64,000 nucleotides of DNA from Erythroxylum novogranatense (GCA_029891385.1 CM057232.1:70271824-70335823), one strand, 5' to 3'; positions 25,528 to 37,513 are shown, counted from the first letter of the stretch. The notes: a model not told the origin generated them from the sequence alone. Numbers and translations are program-made.

Positions 25528-27153
25528 TTGTCCTCGAAATTTCATACCTGAATGATCGAATAGATGATGATACTGTCTCCTCATATGCTCTTCAGTCTCC
25601 CAAGTTGCTTCCTCAGTTGAGTGGTTTCTCCATAGGATTTTTACCAGTGGAATAATCCTATTCCTCAACTGCTTAATCTGAGATCCCACAATCTGAACCG
25701 GCACCTCAACGTAACTCAGGTTACTAGCCACCTCAATCTCCTGGGTCGGAATCACATGAGTCGGATCTGATCGATACCGTCGGAGCATACTCACATGAAA
25801 CACGTCATGTAACTGAGACATCTCACTCGGCAATGTCAATCTATATGCTAACGGGCAGATCCTCTCGGTAATTTCATACGGACCAATGTATCTTGGGCTT
25901 AACTTGCCCTTATTGCCAAATCGTAACACTCCTCTCCAAGGTGACACTCGGAGGAAAACTCTATCTCCCACACTATACTCCATCTCTCTCCGATGCTGAT
26001 CCACATAACTCTTCTTTCTATCCTGAGCCGCCTTGATGCGACTCCAAATCAGTTTCACCTTATCTACTGTATCCTGAATCAGCTCTGGACCCTCAATCAT
26101 CCTCATACCCTCTTCATCCCAATACAGAGGCAATCGACACTGTCGCCCATATAAAACCTCATATGGTGCCATCCCGATACTGCTATGATAATGATTATTA
26201 TATGCAAACTCAATCAAAGCCAAATACTGATCCCATGCTCCTCTAAACTCCAATACACACGCCCGAAGCATATCCTCAGCAGTCATGATCATCCTCTCAC
26301 TCTGTCCATCAGTCTGACGATGGAATGTTATGCTGAAACTCAATCGAGTACCTATAGCAGACTGCAGACTCCTTCAGAATCTCAAAGTAAATCTAGGATC
26401 CCTGTCTGAGACTATAGACACCGGGACTCCATGCAATTGCACAATCTCTGTCACATACTTCTGGGTCAACTGCTCAAGAGTATTGTTCTCCCTCACTGGC
26501 AAGAAATGGGCCGATTTAGTCAACCGGTCCACTATAACCCAGATAGCATCATGCTGCCTCGACGTCCTAGGCAGCCTCATAATAAAATTCATAGTAATTC
26601 GTTCCCATTTCCACTCCGAAATGGGCAACGAATGCATTTTCTCCACTGGAGCCTGGTGCTCAGCCTTAACCTGCTGGCACGTCAAACATCTGGAAACATA
26701 CTCTGCCACCTGCCTCTTCATGCCAGGCCACCAGAAATGTGGCTTAAGAGTGTTATACATCTTGGTAGTACCAGGATGCATAGCATAGGCGGCCATATGT
26801 GCCTCCTCCAGAATCTCACACCTCAAATCATCCACATCAGGAACACAGAGTCTCTGACCCATCCATAAGGTCCCATCTCTCAACTCAAAATCAGAAGTCA
26901 GATTAGATTTCACTCTCTCAATCAGTCTCACCATAGCAGGATCCGTGTCCTGAACTCGCCTGATCCTGTCATGTAACATCAGCCTAAGCCTCAGAGCAGC
27001 TATCAAACCCCCATCCTGATCCAAATTCAACTGCACATTCAAAGCTCTCAACTGAATCAAATTGGGCAGTTTCAATACCTGAATATGAGTTGCGTTGATG
27101 TGAGACTTCCTACTCAACGCATCAGTCACTATATTGGCCTTCCCTGGATGATA
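25516..27153 (-). pseudogene. E3 pol 3' part: RNase H end, integrase, chromodomain-like tail
   Basis: The frame resumes left of E4 with HPGKANIV and DALSRK, the end of the RNase H connection. The integrase zinc-binding region follows (HPGTTKMY...WWPGMKRQV...CLTCQQVK), then the catalytic core with DAIWVIVDRLTKSAHF and SDRDPRFT. A single in-frame TGA at 26374-26376, where the family usually has Trp, ends the 5' frame. The same frame continues as 26343-25516 with TDGQSER (catalytic Glu), AYNNHYHSSIGMAPYEVLYG, the GPY/F module (LSPRYIGPYEI) and a chromodomain-like tail (VKILWRN...EEATWE). Integration of the cDNA would be its role. The premature stop separates the second Asp from the Glu, so no active enzyme is expected. 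Confidence 0.93.
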
Positions 27154-28780
27154 TGTGCTTAATTGTTGATATTTTTAATTATTTATACTTAGCAATTATT
27201 GACATAAAATGCTTAAGATACTCACTTTAATTCACGTTTGATTTTAGGTACAATTTGGGAGCAAAATAATTAAAGTGAGTTTGAAGCATTACATTTATGT
27301 TATTTTTCAAGTTTTACTTTTGCTTGTCGTTATGAGCAAGAAGAAAAAAGGGAATTTAAAAGCATTACTTAGAGGCTCAAACGACAAAGAACCTAGAGAA
27401 CAAAACATATAAGCATGCGTTAAACGCACAAGCGTATACTAAGGAGACGACGACGATGGAGGCAACACCGGGTTGAGGCATAAGGTTTTAGACGGTTGCA
27501 AATTAAATTGTCAAATCAATAAGCAAAGGGAGAAAACGCAGCGTGTAGCAAACATGTGAAGCAAAATAGAGGCGCTGTTTTGAAAGCAAAAGGAGAAGCA
27601 CAACAACGCAATAGGCGTGGACGCGTGACCTGTGGGTCATGCTCCAAAGAGAGCGATGGGCGTTTTGACTAAAACGCAGAAAGCAAAGACGCATGTGAGA
27701 GCAGAGGGTTTTAAAGAGCATCAAACTTATTCACAAATCATTGTACAGAGAGGAATAAAACAGGCACAAGAACGGCGTTGAAGGAAGAGTGCGAGGAATG
27801 TAGAGAATGGGGCAGCCAAGTAAGAGGCAGAGGCACCGATCGCTGCAGGCTGGGCTTGTATCTGGCGTTAAGCGCATGGAACCTGCAGGCCGTGGAGAAG
27901 AGTAGAGGTAAAAATAAATGGGTTTTTAACTAGGGATTAAATGGGGGCTCTAGCTATTTTTGGGTAAGATCCATGAAGGGCTAAACGTCCCGATGCCGGT
28001 TCGGAGGTAAAATCGACGCCGACGACTCGGGTTAAGTATTTTTTTAATTAGTTTGTTATTTCTTTCTCTCGTTAGGAATTGATTGTGTTATCCTTCTTTA
28101 ATTGATTTGGGTATTATGTATGGATAATCGAATTTTTGTTATTATTCGGTTATTTATGTATGAACCCATCGGGTATTTTTAATTGATGATTTTAATGCGT
28201 TCATTGAATCGTTAATTTTAAACCCACTGCTAGAATTTTGATTTAATCCGTAATTGTTATATTGAAATTCATTTATAGCAACTAATGATTCGTAATCATT
28301 AGGGATAACATGACCTAGGTTAAATGACCCGAGCTTATGTGATTGTTGCCTTGATTAATCGGTTTTCCTAATTAAATACTCTTGCTAATTAAATTTAGGT
28401 TTAATCAACGATCGTATCTTAATTAAACAAAACCTATGGGAAAAATCGGGTTAATTTTTAACCCACGATTAATAATTTCTAGGAGAGGTTAAAGAACAAC
28501 AAATTAATAAAATAGCTTAATTAGGGTGTAGGTCGAGATTGAGCCAGAAGAATCATCCCTCTTGAATTCTCCACATTTTCATTTTATTGCATGTTTTCTT
28601 TAATTTGTTTTTATTAGTTAGTTTCATTTTATTTTTCTTCTCTAAATATCCAAACCCCCCCCCCTTTTAGTGTAAACACCGATTAATTTCATTTCTTAAA
28701 CTTTATTTTACGTGGGATGGATTTAGACTATTATGCTACGGTAGTAGTCTTGTTATTTTAATTTTGATTAGCGTTACGAA
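27154..28780 (+). repeat. X: plus-oriented LTR-like block of E4
   Basis: It begins TGTGCTTAATTG or TGCTTAATTG. Its right half (about 28010-28780) is the reverse complement of the corresponding part of both Y LTRs: the 'gacgccgacgactcgggttaag' zone, a series of 'ttaatta' words and the end 'tagcgttacgaacc'. The left third (U3-like) is diverged from Y. Many aacgc/gcgtt words lie at 27415-27690. Confidence 0.7.
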
Positions 28781-30359
28781 CCGCAAGCGTCATAACGCTA
28801 GTCAAAATTAAAATAACTAGACTACTACTGTAGCAGTGGCAAGTCTAGGTCGATCCCACAGAGAGAGTATGTGAAGTTTATGAAAAGAAATTAATCGGTG
28901 TTTACACTTAATGGGGTTTTGTATTTTAAAGATGAAAATAAAATAAAACTAACTAATAAAATAAATTAAAGAAAACATGCAATAAAATGAAAATGGGAAT
29001 TCAAGAGGATCCTTTTTTTGGTTCAATCTCGCCTACACCTTGACTAAGCATATTTTATTAATTTGTTGTTCTTTAACCTCTCCTAGAAATTATTAATCGT
29101 GATTAAAATTAACCCGAAGTTTTCCTTAGGTTTTGTTTAATCAAGATACGATCGTTGATTAAACCTAATCACCTAACAACCTAGGATACGATCTCAGATT
29201 TAATTAGGTAGTAGTATTACTTAATTAGGAAAACCGATTAATCAAGGCAACAACCACATAAGCTCGGGTCATTTAACCTAGGTCATGTTATCCCTAATAA
29301 TTACGAATCATTAGTCGCTACAAATGAATTTCAACATAACAATTACGGATTATATCGAAATTCTAGCAATGAGTTTTGACATTAACAACTCAACGAACGC
29401 ATTAAAATCATCGATTAACAAAACCCAATAGGTTCATACACAAATAACCGAAAGATTACGAAAATCCGATTATCCATACATAAAACCCAAATCAGTTAAA
29501 ATCGGATAACACAAACAATTTCTAATGAGAGAAAGAAACAACAATAATAATAAAACCACTTAACCCGGGTCGTCGGCGTCGATTTTAATTCCGAACCGGT
29601 GTCGAAACATAGCTTGAGCCCTCATTTAATAGCTTGAGCCCTCATTTAATCCCTAGCTAAAAACCCATTTATTTTTACCCATTTATTTTTACCCAAAAAA
29701 TAGCTTGAGCCCTCATTTAATCCCTAGCTAAAAACCCATTTATTTTTACCTCTTTTTAGTGTCCACTGTCGTTGCCTTTCTTTGTCCGCCACGTGCTTCG
29801 ATTTGACGAATAAGTTGCTGGTTCTTTTAAATGCTCTCTTCTCCTCTCTTCACGCAATTTAAGCCACCAAACCAAGCCATAGCAGCCCAAATACCGCCTC
29901 CTCCTCCTCAGGCCACCTCCGCTCCCCACCACCAATCGCTTCTTGTTTTTTTTCTCCTCTCGTCTCTGTTGCTGTTCACCAGACAAGACAATTAAAATGT
30001 TGCTCACTTAAAAACCCTTCCATCCGTTCCTCTAACCCATCACACTGCGTTTTACGCAGTGTGCAACACGCTGCAACGCTGCGTGGCAACGTTACACGCT
30101 GTGTAACGCTGCCTAAACGCAGCGTTACAGCGCTGCTACGTGAAACGCAACCCATAATCCTTATTAATTTTTTTCTTTTTTTTTAACTTGAAAAATAATT
30201 GTGCTCCAATTTGCTAAAGAAAATTTTCTCTTTTTGATCTCAAAAATATATCAATAAATCTAACCTTATAGTCAACACAAATTGAGCATTTTATCATAAA
30301 AATAGGATTGAAATCACATGTAAATGCATAAGAAAATATAAGATACTTCAATCCTATCA
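28780..30359 (-). repeat. Y-left LTR (3' LTR) of E4
   Basis: Direct copy of 33028-34536. On the minus strand it begins TGATAGGATTGAAG (30359). It carries a private duplication of the 'agcttgagccctcatttaat' segment (29610-29750) that is absent from the partner. Confidence 0.85.
30040..30160. repeat. AACGC/GCGTT word cluster with hairpin
   Basis: Dense acgc/gcgt words. ACTGCGTTTTACGCAGT (30044-30060) is an inverted repeat with 7-bp arms. The matching region of the right LTR (34220-34310) keeps the word style but not the sequence. Confidence 0.7.
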
Positions 30360-30360
30360 A

Positions 30361-30375
30361 ATACCCCCACACTTG
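30361..30375 (-). other. Y polypurine tract
   Basis: Minus-strand CAAGTGTGGGGGTAT abuts the LTR start TGATAGG. A second similar tract (TAAGTGTGGGGGTG, about 31256-31270) lies 0.9 kb inside, as some gypsy elements show. Confidence 0.75.
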
Positions 30376-32172
30376 ACTTTTGACCGTTCTCGGGCAAAAC
30401 ATCCAAATTAAGCTCAAAGATCTGAATCATTTACTCAATTCCCATATCTTCCAAGACAATATAATCACAAGCAAAGATGAATAACTTTCAAACATCATAG
30501 CAAGAAATCAACATTCTAAGCTTTTACTCATGATCAATCAACATTCAATATCTTCAAAAACTGAGCAATCTAATGGTAGACTCGGAAAATGTGTTTAACA
30601 AAAATATATCAAAGGGTACACTCAATACCATTCATGAACATGACAATCCATAACTTTGCATATCATTTCATTTCTCCACCACTAATGTTCACGTGCAGAA
30701 TCATGAATCAAAGGACTTTTAAAGGTTGTAATGTGGGCAAGGGTAAGGTGAGGTATATTTGGGTCAAGTAGCATAAAAGCCATCAAAACTAGTGAAACAA
30801 AAGTAACACTCATTAACAACTGGGTACCGTCAGCTATAATAAATGCAACATTTATCTTTCACAATCTTATTCAGCTCTCACACACAAACCACATGAAGCA
30901 CAAATCAATCCAAAGGAATCACTCATACAATTTTTCTCAATGAAATAACAAGAGTGAACCTTTCAAAGAAACCTCAACCTCATATTCAACATTCTCAAAT
31001 AACTCAATCATTACAACTCTAGGAAGATGCATAAATCATAAACATTTTTAAACACATATGCAATTCTTCCTTGATAATTATTTTCAATAATTCCTTTTTT
31101 TTCTTTTTTTCTTCTTTTTATTTTTTTTTCTTCTTTTTTTCGTTTTTTTTTTTTTCTGTTCCTTGTAAAAATTAAAATAAACTACATCAACATGGGAATC
31201 TCAATGAGAAGACATAAAATAACATCCCAAGATTATGACCAACCCTTACATATAAACACCCCCACACTTAGAATTTTGTATATCCACAAACTCAACAATC
31301 ACAAATGTTCCACTAGCTTTATGACTTGGGTAGGACATTTGATTAAGTTTAAAAGCATAAAATGTAGTTTACACAAAAAGAAAGGTATAAAGCTCAAAGG
31401 GGTTTATCAAGGAAAAAATCAAGTCAATAGGGTAGGAGGTCATTTGGCCAATGTAGCTTATGAAAAACAAAGAATGCCTAATCATGTCCATGCTAATGCA
31501 TGTGATAAAAAAGTGGTCTCGAATAGAAATTCAACGCAAAATCAAGATGTACATGTCATGAAGGTCACACATTATCAAAAGGCAATGAGACTGATATGAA
31601 TGTGTCAGTCAAATAAGGCTCAAATTCTCACTGGCTTTGTCTACCATTAGTCACTACTCTTCTAAAGATAATGTATATCAACCAATCACAAGAGAAAAGT
31701 ACATGCTAAAGTTGCTATGAAATTATCCAAATAATCCACACTCCAATCATGATTATATAATCCTAGAAGCAATAGAAAATGAGAAAATGTTTGCTTCATT
31801 TGTTTTATTCTTTCTCTCATTTTGATTGAAAATTTAAAACAAGTAAAACAAACAAATTGAAAACACACATGCAAATAAAAAGTAATGCGAAAATGTGAAA
31901 GAAAAGAAATTTACTTCCTCGAGTTGCCTCCCAAGAAGCGCCTTTGTTTAGGGTCGCTGGCTCGACTCCTTTTTCTCCTCACGTGACAAAATTATGATCC
32001 TCAGGACTTACATGTGGCTCTTCCACGGGAGGTAGTGCTGGATAGGCCTTAGTCGATCATCATCCTCCTTCAAGATCTTCCCTATCCTCGCCTTCTCAAT
32101 TTTGACCGTGTCCATACAATCTGAAATATTTCAACGCCTCTTCACCTTTTCTTCATCATTCAATTCCTCCAA
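30376..32172 (-). other. Y internal region, non-coding part
   Basis: No recognisable domain. It holds a T-rich low-complexity run (31095-31160), a second polypurine-like tract near 31256-31270, and at about 31915-31950 the minus-strand motif GCGCTTCTTGGGAGGCAAC, which I associate with Athila/Tat-type elements. Confidence 0.6.
31095..31160. repeat. Poly-pyrimidine low-complexity run
   Basis: Runs of T interrupted by C, about 65 bp. Confidence 0.9.
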
Positions 32173-32880
32173 TCAGTAATGTAAAGGTAAAGAGTTAGTT
32201 TCAAAAATAATTATGGACTCAGTACTTACCTCTGAGCTAAAAGATATGTCCTTTGTGGCTTCGAGCTCCTTCTCTACTTCTTCGACACAAACAATTCGTT
32301 GAGGATGGACCTCAAAATTCTCAAGCTCTTTATCACTTTGTAAATTTTCCGAACAAACTTCAATTGGGAACACCTCGGGTTGACACGACTGCTCCTCTTC
32401 TTTTTGTGCTTCTAGGCGATCGAGGCTTGCTTCCATCTGACCCATTAGGTTTTCCCTCCTTTGTTGCCCTACTATTATCTCTTGTCGGAATTCGTGCATT
32501 TCCTGCCGCATAGCCTGATGAAATTGCAAAGTGTCAGCATAAAGTTTGTTAACCATTTCTTTTAAAGATGCACCTGAATTATGATGGCTCTCTGGAACTT
32601 GGGCGATAGAATATGTGTCTTCTAGAAATTGCCCTCCATCCCTCCGAAATTGTAAAGTATTCTCCTGAAATTTTTGCACCATATTACTCAACTTTTTCAG
32701 AAATGTACCGGAGTCACGATAGGAAGCTTCTGGTCTGTACGAGAATTGTTGTGTGTCCTGCAAACTATCATGGAAGTAATTCTGATGATCATTCCATCCA
32801 TAACAAAAGTTAGGTTAATCAGTCCAAACATTGTTATAGGAATGAGAATATGAATTATAAAAGAAATTACTTTCGTCCAT
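32173..32880 (-). pseudogene. Y gag-linker-like ORF with coiled coil, one in-frame stop
   Basis: An ATG at 32878-32880 opens a frame of about 235 codons with one internal stop (TAA, about 21 codons in). From the next Met (32763) it is open for 196 codons. The N-terminus has the 'YNN.W...PNF.YG' pattern that resembles the linker of Athila/Tat gag proteins ('NPGWRNHPNFS'-like). Two repeats follow, each with a 'GASLKEMVNKL..DTLQFHQ'-like amphipathic segment, then a Gln/Glu-rich coiled coil and an acidic tail. No zinc knuckle, protease or RT follows. I infer a gag-derived leftover in a non-autonomous element; function unknown. Confidence 0.55.
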
Positions 32881-33005
32881 ATCGATTTTTTTTCAAACAC
32901 AAAATAAGAAAATGAAAAGATCACCAAATAACAGAAAAAAATAATCACAAACAAATATATACAAAACACCAATTAAATCACAAATAAAAACTAAAACACC
33001 ACACT

Positions 33006-33022
33006 CCCCGGCAACGGCGCCA
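33006..33022 (-). other. Y primer-binding site, tRNA-Asp
   Basis: Minus-strand TGGCGCCGTTGCCGGGG, complementary to the 3' end of plant tRNA-Asp, six bases inside the right LTR. Athila/Tat-related elements commonly use this primer. Confidence 0.9.
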
Positions 33023-33027
33023 AAATT

Positions 33028-34536
33028 TGGCCGCGCGTCGTAACGCTGGTCAAAATTAAATTAACTAGACTACTACTGTAGCAGTGGCAAGTCTAGGTCG
33101 ATCCCACAGAGAGAGTGTGTGAAGTTTATGAAAAGAAATTAATCGGTGTTTACACTTAATGGGGGGTTTTGTATTTTTAAAGATGAAAATAAAATAAAAC
33201 TAACTAATAAAACAAATTAAAGAAAACATGCAATAAAATGAAAAATGTGGGGAATTCAGTAGGGATCTGGTTCTTTGGTTCAATCTCGGCCTACACCTTG
33301 ACTAAGCATATTTTATTAATTTGTTGTTCTTTAACCTCTCCTAGAAATTATTAATCGTGGATTAAAAATTAACCCGAGTTTTTCCTTAGGTTTTGTTTAA
33401 TTAAGATACGATCGTTGATTAAACCTAACCACCTAACAACCTAGGATACGATCTCTAGATTTAATTAGGTAGTAGCATTACAAATTAGGAAAACCGATTA
33501 ATCAAGGCAACAACCACATAAGCTCGGGTCATTTAACCTAGGTCATGTTATCCCTAATAACTACGAATCATTAGTCGCTACAAATGAATTTCAACATAAC
33601 AATTACGGATTATATCGAAATTCTAGCAATGAGTTTTGACATTAACAATTCAACGAACGCATTAAAATCATCGATTAACAAAACCCAATAGGTTCATACA
33701 CAAATAACCGAATGATTACGAAAATCCGATTATCCATACATAAAACCCAAATCAGTTAAAATCAGATAACACAAACAATTTCTAATGAGAGAAAGAAACA
33801 ACAATAATAATAAAACCACTTAACCCGGGTCGTCGACGTCGATTTTACCTCCGAACCGTGTCAAACATTTAGCACTTCATAGGTCTTACCCAAAAATAGC
33901 TTGAGCCCTCATTTAATCCTAGCTAAAACCCATTTATTTTTACCTCTTTTTAGTGTCCATCGTCGTGCCTTTCTTGTCTTTGCCATTTGTGCTTTGATTT
34001 GACGAATAAGTTGCTGGTTCTTTTAAATGCTCTCTTCTCTCTTCACCCAGTTAAGCCACCAAACCAAGTCGCAGCAGCCCAAATACCGCCTCCTCCTCCT
34101 CGTCGCCACCTCCGCTCCCCACCAATCGCTTCTTCTTTTTTTTCTCCTCCCGTCTCATTCTTGCTCACCGACAAGACAATTAAAATGTTGCTCACTTAAA
34201 AACCCTTCCATCCGTTCCTCTAGCGCGAGACGACGTAACGCAACGCGTAAAACGTTATACGTGTAATCAACGCCTAAACGCATTATTATAATATTGCTGC
34301 GTTTCACGCAGCCCATAATCCTTATTATTTTTTTCTTTTTTCTTTTTTTTAACTTGAAAAATAATTGTGCTCCAATTTGCTAAAGAAAATTTTCTCTTTT
34401 TGATCTCAAAAATATATCAATAAATCTAACCTTATAGTCAACACAAATTGAACACAAATTGAGCATTTTATCATAAAAATAGGATTGAAATCACATGTAA
34501 ATGCATAAGAAAATATAAGATACTTCAATCCTATCA
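33028..34536 (-). repeat. Y-right LTR (5' LTR) of E4
   Basis: 1509 bp, TG...CA ends on the plus strand (TGGCCGCG...CCTATCA), direct copy of 28780-30359. Confidence 0.87.
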
Positions 34537-35902
34537 ATCTCCTCTGTCTCAGATTCAACTCTCTCTGACTCAACAGATACCTCAAACTCTTATGATCAGT
34601 AAAAATCTGAAACGTTTCGCCATATAAATAATGTCTCCAAATCTTCAGGGCAAAAACAACTGCAATTAACTCCAAATCATGCACTGGATAATTTGCCTCG
34701 TGAGATCTCAACTGTCTCGAGGCATAAGCAATCACTCTCCCATGCTGCATCAAAACACATCGCAGTCCCTGATGCGAAGCATCACTATACACCTCATATC
34801 CTCCAGTCCCAGATGGAATACCTAACACCGATGCAATGGTCAACCGATGTTTCAGTTCCTCAAAGCTCTCCTGGCACTCCTCGGTCCATCTGAAAGGTAC
34901 ATTCTTCCTTAGAAGTTTTGTCAGAGGGGCTGAGATCAGCGAGAACCCCTCGACAAACCTCCGGTAATAACCAGCCAATCTTAGGAAACTCCGAATCTCA
35001 AACACATTCCCATAAGCTTCCCAATTCAACACTGCCTCAATCTTGTGAGGATCCACCTGAATACCCTCACTAGTCACAATATGCCCCAGAAATATCACTT
35101 GATCTAGCCAAAATTCACATTTACTGAATTTGGCATAAAGCTGTTTCTCTCTCATGACCTGTAACACAGTCCTCAAATGCTCGACGTGCTCCTGTCTACT
35201 TCTCGAATACACCAATATATCATCAATAAACACTATCACAAAATGATCCAGGTAGGGCTGAAAAACCTTATTCATCAAAGCCATAAAAGCTGCCGGGGCA
35301 TTAGTCAACCCAAACGACATCACTAGGAACTCGAAATGCCCATACCTGCTCCTGAAAGCACTCTTAGGCACATCAGCCTCTGCTATCTTCAGCTGATAAT
35401 ATCCAGATCTCAGATCCAACTTAGTGAACACCTGAGCCCCTTGCAACTGATCAAACAAGTCATCGATCCTAGGCAGTGGATACTTGTTCTTCACTGTCAC
35501 CCGATTCAACTGCTTATAGTCGATACACAGTCTCAGAGTCCCATCCTTTTTCTTCACAAACAGAACTGGTGCTCTCCACGGTAAAACACTGGGTCTGATA
35601 AACCCCTTCTCCAAAAGCTCCTGCAGCTGAGCCTTAAGCTCCCTCAGTTCCACAGGTGCCATCCTATATGGAGATATAGATATAGGAGCGGTACCTGGAA
35701 TGAGGTCAATCGAAAACTCCGTTTTCCAATCCGACGATAAACCCGGTAACTCATCGGGGAACACATCTGGAAATTCCCTAATCACGAGAATATCCTGCAG
35801 ACTCTGCCCGACCCTAGTATCAATAACGTGGGCCAGATAGGCATCACATCCTCCCTGCATCAACCTCAGGGCATTCAGAAAAGAAATCATGCGGGCTGGC
35901 AC
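34537..35902 (-). pseudogene. E3 pol 5' part: reverse transcriptase and RNase H
   Basis: An open frame of about 455 codons from Met at 35902 to the E4 junction. Visible features are the RT entry region with [14 protein letters not shown] (about 43-56), [18 protein letters not shown] (117-133), [10 protein letters not shown] with catalytic Asp (161-170), [12 protein letters not shown] (195-206), the catalytic FIDD box (225-228), [11 protein letters not shown] (271-281), and RNase H with SDASHQGL (373-380), [13 protein letters not shown] (408-420) and TDHKSLRYL (435-443). All main RT residues are present. It is broken from the protease by a frameshift near 35890-35905 and from integrase by E4, after which the last codons read into E4 sequence. 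RNase H has Arg where the family usually has Gly (about residue 381). Confidence 0.95.
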
Positions 35903-36393
35903 TGCCTGACTAACTCTTCAAAATCGCCTAGGTCGATCAGAGACTCAATCGACCTCCTTGGTATAGCGTCCATGACAAATATATGCGCAGTAAGCCACTC
36001 CATCCCCAAAATCACATCAATCTCCCTCAGAGGCAATACTATAAGGTCTGCACGCAAAACTGCTTGATCAATCTGGATCGAGCACCCCTTGCAGACCTCT
36101 CCCAATGCAGTAGTACTACCTAGAGGTGTACTCACCTCTATCCCATACTGCAATCTCTCCCTATCCCCATGCAGTCTATATGCCAAATGCGGTGCAATAA
36201 AAGAATGGGTGGATCCAGGATCCAACAATGCATAAGCCTCAAAATCAGAAATCAGAAGCGTACCAGCTACCACATCTGGGGAATCCTGAGCCTCCTGTCG
36301 AGTCATGGCATAGACTCTAGCCTGGGACTGCGGTCGGCTTCTCAGTCCCTCAGTCCTCACCACGGATCCCTCAGCTCTGCCACGGCCTCTACC
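35887..36393 (-). pseudogene. E3 aspartic protease
   Basis: The retropepsin-like domain has the active-site segment LLDPGSTHSFI (Asp-Pro-Gly-Ser, as in many plant gypsy elements), then ILGMEWL near 35980-36010 as the second conserved patch. The frame is the same as that of the zinc knuckle upstream, separated only by a stop at 36394-36396. Downstream the frame shifts by one base into the RT frame around 35890-35905. The role would be to cleave the gag-pol polyprotein. Confidence 0.9.
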
Positions 36394-37399
36394 TCAGCCT
36401 CTCGGTCCAGATCCACCTCCCCGACTCTGCTGCACCGTAGAATTGCTGCCAGATCTCCCAGTCATGGCTAACTGAGCTCCTACAATAGTAGGGCAATCCC
36501 TGATCTGATGCTCCAATGAGCCGCATATGAGGCAGGCTCCAGTCAATCTCCAGCACTTCCCACTGTGTCTCCTCTCACAATGCTCACACACTGGGGCAAT
36601 CATGCCCAACCTTCACATCGCCATCGCCATCGCCATCGCCACTACCACCTAAACAAATCTCCTCTCGCCCAAATCAATCGTTTAGCTCTCCCGATGACCT
36701 GATAGGTCCCGGTCCAGCGTTTACTATACCCCCTGGCTATCACTCATCCTCTTACCCCTGGGCCCCTGACTAGATTCAACCTGGGTCTGTCTCAGCAGCT
36801 GCTCAACTCGAACAGCAGCAGCTCTCAACTCAACAAATGTGCCCATATCAAATCTGGCCAATCTGGTGCGAATCTCCAAGTTGAGGCCATTCTCGAACCT
36901 CCGGCATCGATCAGTCTCAGTAGAAATCAGGGCAGTAGCATATCCCATAAGTTCATTGAATCTCACCTCATACTCTGCTACAGTCATCCGACCCTGTCTC
37001 AACTCTAGAAACTCCTACATCTTCATTTCCATATAAACCTTGGGCATATAATTATCTCTGAAAGCCCTCAAGAAATCATCCCAAGTCAGAATACAAGGCC
37101 TGGTGGCACTGCCCGGGACAGTCTTCCACCACTTATATGCTGGGCCCTGCAGAAGAGAGATTGCATAGTCAAATATCTCGTCCGAGTCACAGTCCATCTG
37201 ATCAAAGACTCTCTCAGTCCTCGCCAGTCATCCTCACCTCGGCGAGTCTCAGGCCGCCATAAGTCAATATCCCTACATAATCATCATACCTCCTCTCCGC
37301 CTCACGGAACTCTAGAGGCTCCTCGTAACGAGGTACCAGTGACTCCCTACTAGCTCCGACTGATCCCTTGGTCAGCTGGTTGATCAATCTAATCCCCAA
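36394..37399 (-). pseudogene. E3 gag with CCHC zinc knuckle
   Basis: Gag reads through four fragments: 37399-37214 (shifted frame), 37197-37015, 37002-36724 and 36609-36394. Seen in order: FDYAISLLQGPAYKWWKTV and TWDDFLRAFRDNYMP (retrotransposon gag core), VAEYEVRFNELMGYA, CRRFENGLNLEIR, and two cysteine clusters, C..C...H.GKCW and CLICGSLEHQIRDCP (zinc knuckle, about residues 7-40 of the last fragment). A stop at 37015-37017, an out-of-frame join near 37200 and the region 36610-36723 break it. The TGA at 36394-36396 separates the Arg/Gly-rich C-terminus from protease. Confidence 0.9.
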
Positions 37400-37501
37400 G
37401 AACGGATGACCTATAACAAAACAAAGATTCTGATCAATTTATGCTTTTCTCACTGTAATTCAAGCCTAAATATGCACTATGCCTAACAAATGCCAAATCA
37501 T

Positions 37502-37513
37502 GCTCTGATACCA
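37502..37513 (-). other. E3 primer-binding site, initiator tRNA-Met
   Basis: Minus-strand TGGTATCAGAGC, a perfect 12-base match to the initiator-Met primer site, five bases from the 5' LTR. Confidence 0.95.

Larger units (their letters stand above)
27154..34536. mobile_element. E4: composite insertion of tRNA-Asp-primed elements inside E3 pol
   Basis: The E3 pol frame stops after residues RQRR (down to 34538) and resumes with YHPGK (from 27153). The roughly dozen residues usual between them are missing, so target sequence was lost. The insert has three LTR-like blocks of one extended family: X (27154-about 28780, plus), Y-left (about 28780-30359, minus) and Y-right (33028-34536, minus). X and Y-left meet in an inverted, palindrome-like junction. 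No target duplication was found. Two related elements in opposite orientation probably recombined, with deletion. Confidence 0.75.

Noticed and set aside
26330..26868. Plus-strand frames of 145-152 codons opposite the E3 integrase
   Set aside because: Shadows of the minus-strand pol gene, which has clear motifs.
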